Source: Protonemura montana (taxonomy: Eukaryota > Arthropoda > Insecta > Plecoptera > Nemouridae). Taken from it: a stretch of DNA of 64,000 nucleotides. The notes under the pieces were generated by a model that saw nothing but the letters and a program-made list of their open reading frames with translations, did no database searches and was not told the origin of the DNA. Positions 46,601 to 59,463 of this stretch are shown here, piece after piece (position 1 is the first letter of the stretch; every line of letters begins with the position of its first letter). The position numbers and the translations under genes were made by a program. The DNA is taken from assembly GCA_947568835.1 (NCBI GenBank), contig CANOQG010000007.1, positions 3,224,001 to 3,288,000 on the forward strand, written 5' to 3'.

Positions 46601-49458
46601 TGCCCCATGTCCTACCCTATGTCCTGCCCCATGTCCTGCCCCATGTCCTGCCCCATGTCCTGCCCTATGTCCTGCCCCATGTCCTGCCTTATGTCCTGCC
46701 CTATGTCCTGTCCCATGTCCTGCCCCATGTCCTGCCCCATGTCCTGTCCCATGTCATGTCCCATGTCCTGCTCCATGTCCTGTTCCATGTCCTGCCCCAT
46801 GTCCTGCCCCATGTCCTGCCCCATGTCCTGCCCCATGTCCTGCCCCATGTCCTGTCTCATGTCCTGCACCATGTCCTGCCCCATGTCCTGCCCCATGTCC
46901 TGCCCCATGTCCTGCTCCATGTCCTGCCCCATGTCCTGCCCCATGTCCCATGTCCTGCCCCATGTCCTGCCCCATGTCCTGTCCCATGTCCTGCCCCATG
47001 TCATGCCCCATGTCCTGCCCCATGTCCTGCCCCATGTCCCATGTCCTGCCTCATGTCCTGCCCCTTGTCCTGTCCTATTTCCTGCCCCATGTCCTGCCCC
47101 ATGTCCTGCCCCGTGTCCTGCCCCATGTCCTGCCCCATGTCCTGCTCCATGTCCTGCCCCATGTCCTGCCCTATGTCCTGCCCCATGTCCTGCCCCATGT
47201 CCTGCCCCATGTCCTGCCCCATGTCCTGCCCCATGTCCTGCCCCATGTCCTGCCCCATGTCCTGCCCCATGTCCTGCCCCATGTCCTGCCCCATGTCCCA
47301 TGTCCTGCCCCATGTCCTGCCCCTTGTCCTGTCCCATTTCCTGCCCCATGTCCTACCCCATGTCCTGCCTCATGTCCTGCCCCATGTCCTGCCCCATGTC
47401 CTGCCTCATGTCCTGCCCCATGTCTTGCCCCATGTCCCATGTCCTGCCCCATGTCCTGCCCCATGTCCTGCCCCATGTCCTGCCCTATGTCCTGTCTTAT
47501 GTCCTGCCCCATGTAATGCCCCATGTCCTGCTCCATGTCCTCCCCCTGTCCTGCCCTCTATCTTATGTCCAGCCCCATGTCCTGCCTCATGGCCTGCCCC
47601 ATGTCCTGCCCTATGTCCTGTCCCATGTCCTGCCCCATTTCCTGCCCCATGTCCTGCTCCATGTCCTGCCCCATGTCCTGCCCCATGTCCCGCTCCATGT
47701 CCTCCCCATGTCCTGCCTCATGTCCCATGTCCTGCCCAATGTCCTGCCTCATGTCCTGCCCCATGTCCTGCCCCATGTCCTGCCCCATGTCCTGCCCCAT
47801 GTCCTGTCCCATGTCCTGCCCCATGTCATGCCCCATGTCCTGCCCCATGTCCTGCCCCATGTCCCATGTCCTGCCCCATGTCCTGCCCTTTGTCCTGTCC
47901 CATTTCCTGCCCCATGTCCTGCCCCATGTCCTGCCCCATGTCCTGCCCCATGTCCTGCCCCATGTCTTGCCCCATGTTCCATGTCCTGCCCCATGTCCTG
48001 CCCCATGTCCTGCCCCATGTCCTTCCCTATGTCCTGTCCCATGTCCTGCCCCATGTCCTGCCCCATGTCCTGCTCCATGTCCTCCCCCTGTCCTGCCCCA
48101 TGTCCCATGTCCTGCATCATGTCCTGCCCCATGTCCTGCCCCATGTCCTGCCCTATGTCTTGTCCCATAGCCTGCCCCATGTCCTGCCCCATGTCCTGCC
48201 CTATGTCCTGCCCCATGTCTTGCCCCATGTCCCATGTCCTGCCCCATGTCCTGCCCCATGTCCTGCCCCATGTCCTGCCCTATGTCCTGCCCCATGTCCT
48301 GCCCCTTGTCCTGCCCCATGTCCTGCTCCATGTCCTGCCCCATGTCCCATGTCCTGCCCCATTTCCTGCCCCATGTCCTGCCCCATGTCCTGTCCCATGT
48401 CCTGCCTCATGTCCTGCCCCATGTCCTGCCCTATGTCCTGCCCCATGCCCTGCCCCATGTCCTGTCCCATGTCCTGCCCTATGTCCTGCCCCATGTCCTG
48501 CCCTATGTCCTGTCCCATGTCCTGCTCCATGTCCTGCCCCATGTCCTGCCCCATGTCCCATGTCTTGCCCCATGTCCTGCCCCATGTCCTGCCCCATGTC
48601 CTTCCCCATGTCCTGCCCTATGTCCTGCCCCATGTCCTGCCCTATGTCCTGTCCCATGTCCTGCTCCATGTCCTGCCCCATGTCCTGCCCCATGTCCCAT
48701 GTCCTGCCCCATGTCCTGCCCCATGTCCCATGTCCTGCCCCATGTCCTGCCCCTTGTCCTGTCCCATTTCCTGCCCCATGTCCTACCCCATGTCCTGCCC
48801 CATGTCCTGCCCCATGTCCTGCCCCATGTCCTGCCTCATGTCCTGCCCCATGTCTTGCCCCATGTCCCATGTCCTGCCCCATGTCTTGCCCCATGTCCTG
48901 CCCCATGTCCTGCCCTATGTCCTGTCTTATGTCCTGCCCCATGTAATGCCCCATGTCCTGCTCCATGTCCTCCCCCTGTCCTGCCCCATGTCCCATGTCC
49001 TGCCCCATTTCCTGCCCCATGTCCTGCCCCATGTCCTGCCCCATGTCCTGCCCCATGTCCTGTCCCATGTCCTGCCCCATGTCCTGCCCCATGTCCTGCC
49101 CCTAGTCCTGCCCTATGTCCTGTCCCATGTCCTGCCCCATGTCCTGCCCCATGTCCTGCCCCATGTCCTGCCCCATGTCCTGCCCCATGTCTTGCCCCAT
49201 GTCCCATGTCCTGCCCCATGTCCTGCCCCATGTCCTGCCCCATGTCCTTCCCTATGTCCTGTCCCATGTCCTGCCCCATGTCCTGCCCCATGTCCTGCTC
49301 CATGTCCTCCCCCTGTCCTGCCCCATGTCCCATGTCCTGCCCCATGTCCTGCCCCATGTCCTGCCCCATGTCCTGCCCTATGTCTTGTCCCATGTCCTGC
49401 CCCATGTCCTGCCCCATGTCCTGCCCTATGTCCTGCCCCATGTCTTGCCCCATGTCCC
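46601..49458. repeat. Right member of the 5,838-bp-offset pair
   Basis: Repeats the landmark series of 40,751-43,620: TCCTACCCTATG, TGTTCCATG, TGTCTCATG, TAA units at 47,514 and 48,944, TAG at about 49,103. The match ends at about 49,458, where the partner continues CCCTATG and this copy CCCCATG. Private change: CCCATAGCCTG near 48,165. Confidence 0.85.
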
Positions 49459-50120
49459 ATGTCCTGCCCCATGTCCTGCCCCATGTCCTGCCCCATGTCC
49501 TGCCCTATGTCCTGCTCCATGTCCTCCCCCTGTCCTGCCCTATGTCTTATGTCCTGCCCCATGTCCTGCCTCATGGCCTGCCCCATGTCCCGCCCTATGT
49601 CCTGTCCCATTTCCTGCCCCATTTCCTGCCCCATGTCCTGCTCCATGTCCTGCCCCATGTCCTGCCCCATGTCCCGCTCCATGTCCTCCCCATGTCCTGC
49701 CTCATGTCCCATGTCCTGCCCCATGTCCTGCCCCATGTCCTGTCCCATGTCCTGCCCCATGTTTTGCCCCATGTCCTGTCCAATGTCCTGCCTCATGTCC
49801 TGCCCCATGTCCTGCCCCATGTCCTATGTCCTGCCCCATGTCCTGCCCCTTGTCCTGTCCCATTTCCTGCCCCATGTCCTGCCCTATGTCCTGTCTTATG
49901 TCCTGCCCCTTGTCCTGCACCATGTCCTGCTCCATGTCCTGCCCCATGTCCCATGTCCTGCCCCATTTCCTGCCCCATGTCCTGCCCCATGTCCTGCCCC
50001 ATGTCCTGCCACATGTCCTGCCCCATGTCCTGCCCCATGTCCTGCCCTATTTCCTGCCCCATGTCCTGCCCCATGTCCTGCCCCATGTCCTGCCCATGTC
50101 CTGTCCCATGTCCTGCCCCA
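49459..50120. repeat. Array segment related to about 45,183-45,830
   Basis: TGCTCCATGTCCTCCCCCTG at about 49,511, CATGGCC, GTCCCGCCC, GTCCCGCTCC, TGTTTTGCC and TGCACCATG (about 49,916) follow the order seen from 45,183 onward, at +4,325. It lacks the TAA unit that normally precedes this series, so it looks like an exchange joint placed just after that unit. Confidence 0.75.
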
Positions 50121-51687
50121 TGTCATGCCCCATGTCCTGCCCCATGTCCTGCCCCATGTCCCATGTCCTGCCCCATGTCCTGCCACATGTCCTGCCCTAT
50201 GTCCTGTCCCATGTCCTGCCCCTTGTCCTGCCCCATGTCCTGCTCCATGTCCTGCCCCATGTCCCATGTCCTGCTCCATGTCCTTCCCCTGTCCAGCCCC
50301 ATGTCCCATGTCCTCCCCATGTCCTGCCACATGTCCTGCCCCATATCCTGCCCCATGTCCTGCCCCATGTCCTGCCCTATGTCCTGTCTTATGTCCTGCC
50401 CCATGTAATGCCCCATGTCCTGCTCCATGTCCTCCCCCTGTCCTGCCCTATGTCTTATGTCCTGCCCCATGTCCTGCCTCATGGCCTGCCCCATGTCCTG
50501 CCCTATGTCCTGTCCCATGTCCTGCCCCATTTCCTGCCCCATGTCCTGCTCCATGTCCTGCCCCATGTCCTGCCCAATGTCCCGCTCCATGTCCTCCCCC
50601 TGTCCTGCCTCATGTCCCATGTCCTGCCCCATGTCCTGCCCCATGTCCTGCCCCATGTCCTGCCCCATGTCCTGTCCCATGTCCTGCCCCATGTTTTGCC
50701 CCATGTCCTGTCCAATGTCCTGCCTCATGTCCTGCCCCATGTCCTGCCCCATGTCCTGCCCCATGTCCTACCCTATGTCCTGCCCCATGTCCTGCCCCAT
50801 GTCCTGCCCCATGTCCTGCCCTATGTCCTGCCCCATGTCCTGCCTTATGTCCTGCCCTATGTCCTGTCCCATGTCCTGCCCCTTGTCCTGCCCCATGTCC
50901 TGCTCCATGTCCTGCCCCATGTCCCATGTCCTGCTCCATGTCCTTCCCCTGTCCAGCCCCATGTCCCATGTCCTGCCCCATGTCCTGCCACATGTCCTGC
51001 CCTATGTCCTGTCCCATGTCCTGCCCCTTGTCCTGCCCCATGTCCTGCTCCATGTCCTGCCCCATGTCCCATGTCCTGCTCCATGTCCTTCCCCTGTCCA
51101 GCCCCATGTCCCATGTCCTCCCCATGTCCTGCCACATGTCCTGCCCCATATCCTGCCCCATGTCCTGCCCCATGTCCTGCCCTATGTCCTGTCTTATGTC
51201 CTGCCCCATGTAATGCCCCATGTCCTGCTCCATGTCCTCCCCCTGTCCTGCCCTATGTCTTATGTCCTGCCCCATGTCCTGCCTCATGGCCTGCCCCATG
51301 TCCTGCCCTATGTCCTGTCCCATGTCCTGCCCCATTTCCTGCCCCATGTCCTGCTCCATGTCCTGCCCCATGTCCTGCCCAATGTCCCGCTCCATGTCCT
51401 CCCCCTGTCCTGCCTCATGTCCCATGTCCTGCCCCATGTCCTGCCCCATGTCCTGCCCCATGTCCTGCCCCATGTCCTGTCCCATGTCCTGCCCCATGTT
51501 TTGCCCCATGTCCTGTCCAATGTCCTGCCTCATGTCCTGCCCCATGTCCTGCCCCATGTCCTGCCCCATGTCCTACCCTATGTCCTGCCCCATGTCCTGC
51601 CCCATGTCCTGCCCCATGTCCTGCCCTATGTCCTGCCCCATGTCCTGCCTTATGTCCTGCCCTATGTCCTGTCCCATGTCCTGCCCC
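50121..51687. repeat. 805-bp tandem duplication
   Basis: TAA units at 50,406 and 51,211, CATGTCCTCCCCATG near 50,308 and 51,113, and TGCCCAATGTCCCG near 50,571 and 51,376 are 805 bp apart. Copy 1 stops matching at about 50,883, where it reads CCCTTGTCC and copy 2 (51,688) reads CCCATGTCC. Both copies resemble 45,830-46,870. Confidence 0.85.
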
Positions 51688-53178
51688 ATGTCCTGCCCCA
51701 TGTCCTGTCCCATGTCATGTCCCATGTCCTGCTCCATGTCCTGTTCCATGTCCTGCCCCATGTCCTGCCCCATGTCCTGCCCCATGTCCTGCCCCATGTC
51801 CTGCCCCATGTCCTGTCTCATGTCCTGCACCATGTCCTGCCCCATGTCCTGCCCCATGTCCTGCCCCATGTCCTGCTCCATGTCCTGCCCCATGTCCTGC
51901 CCCATGTCCCATGTCCTGCCCCATGTCCTGCCCCATGTCCTGTCCCATGTCCTGCCCCATGTCATGCCCCATGTCCTGCCCCATGTCCTGCCCCATGTCC
52001 TGTCCCATGTCATGTCCCATGTCCTGCCCCATGTCCTGCCCCATGTCCTGCCCCATGTCCTGTCCCATGTCCTGCCCCATGTCATGCCCCATGTCCTGCC
52101 CCATGTCCTGCCCCATGTCCCATGTCCTGCCCCATGTCCTGCCCTTTGTCCTGCCCCATGTCCTGCCCCATGTCCTGCCCCATGTCCTGCCCCATGTCTT
52201 GCCCCATGTTCCATGTCCTGCCCCATGTCCTGCCCCATGTCCTGCCCCTTGTCCTTCCCTATGTCCTGTCCCATGTCCTGCCCCATGTCCTGCCCCATGT
52301 CCTGCTCCATGTCCTTCCCCTGTCCTGCCCCATGTCCCATGTCCTGCATCATGTCCTGCCCCATGTCCTGCCCCATGTCCTGCCCTATGTCTTGTCCCAT
52401 GTCCTGCCCCATGTCCTGCCCCATGTCCTGCCCTATGTCCTGCCCCATGTCTTGCCCCATGTCCCATGTCCTGCCCCATGTCCTGCCCCATGTCCTGCCC
52501 CATGTCCTGCCCTATGTCCTGCCCCATGTCCTGCCCCTTGTCCTGCCCCATGTCCTGCTCCATGTCCTGCCCCATGTCCCATGTCCTGCCCCATTTCCTG
52601 CCCCATGTCCTGCCCCATGTCCTGTCCCATGTCCTGCCTCATGTCCTGCCCCATGTCCTGCCCTATGTCCTGCCCCATGCCCTGCCCCATGTCCTGTCCC
52701 ATGTCCTGCCCTATGTCCTGCCCCATGTCCTGCCCTATGTCCTGTCCCATGTCCTGCTCCATGTCCTGCCCCATGTCCTGCCCCATGTCCCATTTCTTGC
52801 CCCATGTCCTGCCCCATATCCTGCCCCATGTCCTGCCCCATGTCCTGCCCTATGTCCTGCCCCATGTCCTGCCCTATGTCCTGTCCCATGTCCTGCTCCA
52901 TGTCCTGCCCCATGTCCTGCCCCATGTCCCATGTCCTGCCCCATGTCCTGCCCCATGTCCCATGTCCTGCCCCATGTCCTGCCCCTTGTCCTGTCCCATT
53001 TCCTGCCCCATGTCCTACCCCATGTCCTGCCCCATGTCCTGCCCCATGTCCTGCCCCATGTCCTGCCTCATGTCCTGCCCCATGTCTTGCCCCATGTCCC
53101 ATGTCCTGCCCCATGTCTTGCCCCATGTCCTGCCCCATGTCCTGCCCTATGTCCTGTCTTATGTCCTGCCCCATGTAA
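51688..53178. repeat. Mosaic segment joining 46.7-kb-like and 48-kb-like sequence
   Basis: To about 52,000 it follows 46,735-47,030 (TGTTCCATG, TGTCTCATG, TGCACCATG) at +4,961. From about 52,050 it follows 47,830-48,946 at +4,256 and then +4,232, after loss of 24 bp around the TGCCCTTTGTCC unit at 52,141. The joint near 52,000-52,050 has a doubled TGTCATG series. The TAA unit is at 53,176. Confidence 0.7.
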
Positions 53179-55633
53179 TGCCCCATGTCCTGCTCCATGT
53201 CCTCCCCCTGTCCTGCCCCATGTCCCATGTCCTGCCCCATTTCCTGCCCCATGTCCTGCCCCATGTCCTGCCCCATGTCCTGCCCCATGTCCTGTCCCAT
53301 GTCCTGCCCCATGTCCTGCCCCATGTCCTGCCCCTAGTCCTGCCCTATGTCCTGTCCCATGTCCTGCCCCATGTCCTGCCCCATGTCCTGCCCCATGTCC
53401 TGCCCCATGTCCTGCCCCATGTCTTGCCCCATGTCCCATGTCCTGCCCCATGTCCTGCCCCATGTCCTGCCCCATGTCCTTCCCTATGTCCTGTCCCATG
53501 TCCTGCCCCATGTCCTGCCCCATGTCCTGCTCCATGTCCTCCCCCTGTCCTGCCCCATGTCCCATGTCCTGCCCCATGTCCTGCCCCATGTCCTGCCCCA
53601 TGTCCTGCCCTATGTCTTGTCCCATGTCCTGCCCCATGTCCTGCCCCATGTCCTGCCCTATGTCCTGCCCCATGTCTTGCCCCATGTCCCATGACCTGCC
53701 CCATGTCCTGCCCCATGTCCTGCCCCATTTCCTGCCCTATGTCCTGCCCCATGTCCTGCCCCTTGTCCTTCCCCATGTCCTGCTCCATGTCCTGCCCCAT
53801 GTCCCATGTCCTGCCCCATTTCCTGCCCCATGTCCTGCCCCATGTCCTGCCCCATGTCCTGCCCCATGTCCTGTCCCATGTCCTGCCCCATGTCCTGCCC
53901 CATGTCCTGCCCCTAGTCCTGCCCTATGTCCTGTCCCATGTCCTGCCCCATGTCCTGCCCCATGTCCTGTCCCATGTCCTGCCTCATGTCCTGCCCCATG
54001 TCCTGCCCTATGTCCTGCCCCATGTCCTGCCCCATGTCCTGCCCCATGTCCTGCCCTATGTCCTGCCCCATGTCCTGCCCTATGTCCTGTCCCATGTCCT
54101 GCTCCATGTCCTGCCCCATGTCCTGCCCCATGTCCCATGTCCTGCCCCATGTCCTGCCCCATGTCCTGTCCCATGTCCTGCCCCATGTCATGCCCCATGT
54201 CCTGCCCCATGTCCTGCCCCATGTCCCATGTCCTGCCTCATGTCCTGCCCCTTGTCCTGTCCTATTTCCTGCCCCATGTCCTGCCCCATGTCCTGCCCCG
54301 TGTCCTGCCCCATGTCCTGCCCCATGTTCTGCCCCATGTCCTGCCCCATGTCTTGCCCCATGTCCCATGTCCTGCCCCATGTCCTGCCCCATGTCCTGCC
54401 CCATGTCCTTCCCTATGTCCTGTCCCATGTCCTGCCCCATGTCCTGCCCCATGTCCTGCCCCATGTCCTGCCCCATGTCCTGCCCCATGTCCTGCCCCAT
54501 GTCCTGCCCCATGTCCTGCCCCATGTCCTGCCCCATGTCCTGCCCCATGTCCCATGTCCTGCCCCATGTCCTGCCCCTTGTCCTGTCCCATTTCCTGCCC
54601 CATGTCCTACCCCATGTCCTGCCTCATGTCCTGCCCCATGTCCTGCCCCATGTCCTGCCTCATGTCCTGCCCCATGTCTTGCCCCATGTCCCATGTCCTG
54701 CCCCATGTCCTGCCCCATGTCCTGCCCCATGTCCTGCCCTATGTCCTGTCTTATGTCCTGCCCCATGTAATGCCCCATGTCCTGCTCCATGTCCTCCCCC
54801 TGTCCTGCCCTCTATCTTATGTCCAGCCCCATGTCCTGCCTCATGGCCTGCCCCATGTCCTGCCCTATGTCCTGTCCCATGTCCTGCCCCATTTCCTGCC
54901 CCATGTCCTGCTCCATGTCCTGCCCCATGTCCTGCCCCATGTCCCGCTCCATGTCCTCCCCATGTCCTGCCTCATGTCCCATGTCCTGCCCCATGTCCTG
55001 CCCCATGTCCTGTCCCATGTCCTGCCCCATGTTTTGCCCCATGTCCTGTCCAATGTCCTGCCTCATGTCCTGCCCCATGTCCTGCCCCATGTCCTGCCCC
55101 ATGTCCTGCCCCATGTCCTGTCCCATGTCCTGCCCCATGTCATGCCCCATGTCCTGCCCCATGTCCTGCCCCATGTCCCATGTCCTGCCCCATGTCCTGC
55201 CCTTTGTCCTGTCCCATTTCCTGCCCCATGTCCTGCCCCATGTCCTGCCCCATGTCCTGCCCCATGTCCTGCCCCATGTCTTGCCCCATGTTCCATGTCC
55301 TGCCCCATGTCCTGCCCCATGTCCTGCCCTATGTCCTGTCCCATGTCCTGCTCCATGTCCTGCCCCATGTCCTGCCCCATGTCCCATGTCCTGCCCCATG
55401 TCCTGCCCCATGTCCCATGTCCTGCCCCATGTCCTGCCCCTTGTCCTGTCCCATTTCCTGCCCCATGTCCTACCCCATGTCCTGCCCCATGTCCTGCCCC
55501 ATGTCCTGCCCCATGTCCTGCCTCATGTCCTGCCCCATGTCTTGCCCCATGTCCCATGTCCTGCCCCATGTCTTGCCCCATGTCCTGCCCCATGTCCTGC
55601 CCTATGTCCTGTCTTATGTCCTGCCCCATGTAA
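53179..55633. repeat. 2,455-bp higher-order repeat, copy 1
   Basis: Counted from TAA unit to TAA unit. Contains TAG units at about 53,335 and 53,914, TCCTATTTCC, TGTTCTGCC, a TAA unit at 54,768 followed by CTCTATCTT, TGTTTTGCC, TGTTCCATG and the closing TAA unit at 55,631. All recur at +2,455. Homology of the preceding copy begins at about 52,845. Private changes include TGCCCCATTTCC near 53,725 and CATGACCTG at 53,692. Confidence 0.92.
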
Positions 55634-58088
55634 TGCCCCATGTCCTGCTCCATGTCCTCCCCCTGTCCTGCCCCATGTCCCATGTCCTGCCCCATTTCCT
55701 GCCCCATGTCCTGCCCCATGTCCTGCCCCATGTCCTGCCCCATGTCCTGTCCCATGTCCTGCCCCATGTCCTGCCCCATGTCCTGCCCCTAGTCCTGCCC
55801 TATGTCCTGTCCCATGTCCTGCCCCATGTCCTGCCCCATGTCCTGCCCCATGTCCTGCCCCATGTCCTGCCCCATGTCTTGCCCCATGTCCCATGTCCTG
55901 CCCCATGTCCTGCCCCATGTCCTGCCCCATGTCCTTCCCTATGTCCTGTCCCATGTCCTGCCCCATGTCCTGCCCCATGTCCTGCTCCATGTCCTCCCCC
56001 TGTCCTGCCCCATGTCCCATGTCCTGCCCCATGTCCTGCCCCATGTCCTGCCCCATGTCCTGCCCTATGTCTTGTCCCATGTCCTGCCCCATGTCCTGCC
56101 CCATGTCCTGCCCTATGTCCTGCCCCATGTCTTGCCCCATGTCCCATGTCCTGCCCCATGTCCTGCCCCATGTCCTGCCCCATGTCCTGCCCTATGTCCT
56201 GCCCCATGTCCTGCCCCTTGTCCTTCCCCATGTCCTGCTCCATGTCCTGCCCCATGTCCCATGTCCTGCCCCATTTCCTGCCCCATGTCCTGCCCCATGT
56301 CCTGCCCCATGTCCTGCCCCATGTCCTGTCCCATGTCCTGCCCCATGTCCTGCCCCATGTCCTGCCCCTAGTCCTGCCCTATGTCCTGTCCCATGTCCTG
56401 CCCCATGTCCTGCCCCATGTCCTGTCCCATGTCCTGCCTCATGTCCTGCCCCATGTCCTGCCCTATGTCCTGCCCCATGTCCTGCCCCATGTCCTGCCCC
56501 ATGTCCTGCCCTATGTCCTGCCCCATGTCCTGCCCTATGTCCTGTCCCATGTCCTGCTCCATGTCCTGCCCCATGTCCTGCCCCATGTCCCATGTCCTGC
56601 CCCATGTCCTGCCCCATGTCCTGTCCCATGTCCTGCCCCATGTCATGCCCCATGTCCTGCCCCATGTCCTGCCCCATGTCCCATGTCCTGCCTCATGTCC
56701 TGCCCCTTGTCCTGTCCTATTTCCTGCCCCATGTCCTGCCCCATGTCCTGCCCCGTGTCCTGCCCCATGTCCTGCCCCATGTTCTGCCCCATGTCCTGCC
56801 CCATGTCTTGCCCCATGTCCCATGTCCTGCCCCATGTCCTGCCCCATGTCCTGCCCCATGTCCTTCCCTATGTCCTGTCCCATGTCCTGCCCCATGTCCT
56901 GCCCCATGTCCTGCCCCATGTCCTGCCCCATGTCCTGCCCCATGTCCTGCCCCATGTCCTGCCCCATGTCCTGCCCCATGTCCTGCCCCATGTCCTGCCC
57001 CATGTCCCATGTCCTGCCCCATGTCCTGCCCCTTGTCCTGTCCCATTTCCTGCCCCATGTCCTACCCCATGTCCTGCCTCATGTCCTGCCCCATGTCCTG
57101 CCCCATGTCCTGCCTCATGTCCTGCCCCATGTCTTGCCCCATGTCCCATGTCCTGCCCCATGTCCTGCCCCATGTCCTGCCCCATGTCCTGCCCTATGTC
57201 CTGTCTTATGTCCTGCCCCATGTAATGCCCCATGTCCTGCTCCATGTCCTCCCCCTGTCCTGCCCTCTATCTTATGTCCAGCCCCATGTCCTGCCTCATG
57301 GCCTGCCCCATGTCCTGCCCTATGTCCTGTCCCATGTCCTGCCCCATTTCCTGCCCCATGTCCTGCTCCATGTCCTGCCCCATGTCCTGCCCCATGTCCC
57401 GCTCCATGTCCTCCCCATGTCCTGCCTCATGTCCCATGTCCTGCCCCATGTCCTGCCCCATGTCCTGTCCCATGTCCTGCCCCATGTTTTGCCCCATGTC
57501 CTGTCCAATGTCCTGCCTCATGTCCTGCCCCATGTCCTGCCCCATGTCCTGTCCCATGTCCTGCCCCATGTCCTGTCCCATGTCCTGCCCCATGTCATGC
57601 CCCATGTCCTGCCCCATGTCCTGCCCCATGTCCCATGTCCTGCCCCATGTCCTGCCCTTTGTCCTGTCCCATTTCCTGCCCCATGTCCTGCCCCATGTCC
57701 TGCCCCATGTCCTGCCCCATGTCCTGCCCCATGTCTTGCCCCATGTTCCATGTCCTGCCCCATGTCCTGCCCCATGTCCTGCCCTATGTCCTGTCCCATG
57801 TCCTGCTCCATGTCCTGCCCCATGTCCTGCCCCATGTCCCATGTCCTGCCCCATGTCCTGCCCCATGTCCCATGTCCTGCCCCATGTCCTGCCCCTTGTC
57901 CTGTCCCATTTCCTGCCCCATGTCCTACCCCATGTCCTGCCCCATGTCCTGCCCCATGTCCTGCCCCATGTCCTGCCTCATGTCCTGCCCCATGTCTTGC
58001 CCCATGTCCCATGTCCTGCCCCATGTCTTGCCCCATGTCCTGCCCCATGTCCTGCCCTATGTCCTGTCTTATGTCCTGCCCCATGTAA
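55634..58088. repeat. 2,455-bp higher-order repeat, copy 2
   Basis: Same length and landmark order as copy 1: TAG near 55,790 and 56,369, TAA at 57,223 and 58,086. By eye only a handful of single-base differences separate it from copy 1, for example TGTCCC for TGCCCC at about 57,550. This is the most homogeneous part of the window together with copies 3-5. Confidence 0.92.
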
Positions 58089-59463
58089 TGCCCCATGTCC
58101 TGCTCCATGTCCTCCCCCTGTCCTGCCCCATGTCCCATGTCCTGCCCCATTTCCTGCCCCATGTCCTGCCCCATGTCCTGCCCCATGTCCTGCCCCATGT
58201 CCTGTCCCATGTCCTGCCCCATGTCCTGCCCCATGTCCTGCCCCTAGTCCTGCCCTATGTCCTGTCCCATGTCCTGCCCCATGTCCTGCCCCATGTCCTG
58301 CCCCATGTCCTGCCCCATGTCCTGCCCCATGTCCTGCCCCATGTCCTGCCCCATGTCCTGCCCCATGTCCTGCCCCATGTCCCATGTCCTGCCCCATGTC
58401 CTGCCCCTTGTCCTGTCCCATTTCCTGCCCCATGTCCTACCCCATGTCCTGCCTCATGTCCTGCCCCATGTCCTGCCCCATGTCCTGCCTCATGTCCTGC
58501 CCCATGTCTTGCCCCATGTCCCATGTCCTGCCCCATGTCCTGCCCCATGTCCTGCCCCATGTCCTGCCCTATGTCCTGTCTTATGTCCTGCCCCATGTAA
58601 TGCCCCATGTCCTGCTCCATGTCCTCCCCCTGTCCTGCCCTCTATCTTATGTCCAGCCCCATGTCCTGCCTCATGGCCTGCCCCATGTCCTGCCCTATGT
58701 CCTGTCCCATGTCCTGCCCCATTTCCTGCCCCATGTCCTGCTCCATGTCCTGCCCCATGTCCTGCCCCATGTCCCGCTCCATGTCCTCCCCATGTCCTGC
58801 CTCATGTCCCATGTCCTGCCCCATGTCCTGCCCCATGTCCTGTCCCATGTCCTGCCCCATGTTTTGCCCCATGTCCTGTCCAATGTCCTGCCTCATGTCC
58901 TGCCCCATGTCCTGCCCCATGTCTTGCCCCATGTCCTGCCCCATGTCCTGTCCCATGTCCTGCCCCATGTCATGCCCCATGTCCTGCCCCATGTCCTGCC
59001 CCATGTCCCATGTCCTGCCCCATGTCCTGCCCTTTGTCCTGTCCCATTTCCTGCCCCATGTCCTGCCCCATGTCCTGCCCCATGTCCTGCCCCATGTCCT
59101 GCCCCATGTCTTGCCCCATGTTCCATGTCCTGCCCCATGTCCTGCCCCATGTCCTGCCCTATGTCCTGTCCCATGTCCTGCTCCATGTCCTGCCCCATGT
59201 CCTGCCCCATGTCCCATGTCCTGCCCCATGTCCTGCCCCATGTCCCATGTCCTGCCCCATGTCCTGCCCCTTGTCCTGTCCCATTTCCTGCCCCATGTCC
59301 TACCCCATGTCCTGCCCCATGTCCTGCCCCATGTCCTGCCCCATGTCCTGCCTCATGTCCTGCCCCATGTCTTGCCCCATGTCCCATGTCCTGCCCCATG
59401 TCTTGCCCCATGTCCTGCCCCATGTCCTGCCCTATGTCCTGTCTTATGTCCTGCCCCATGTAA
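58089..59463. repeat. 2,455-bp higher-order repeat, copy 3, with a 1,080-bp internal deletion
   Basis: Begins and ends like the other copies but is 1,375 bp long. After the first TAG unit (about 58,245) the sequence jumps at CCCTATGTCCTGTCCCATG to the part that in copy 2 follows 56,873, so the second TAG unit and its surroundings are missing. The loss is 90 x 12 bp and the joint lies inside sequence shared by both ends. Confidence 0.9.
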
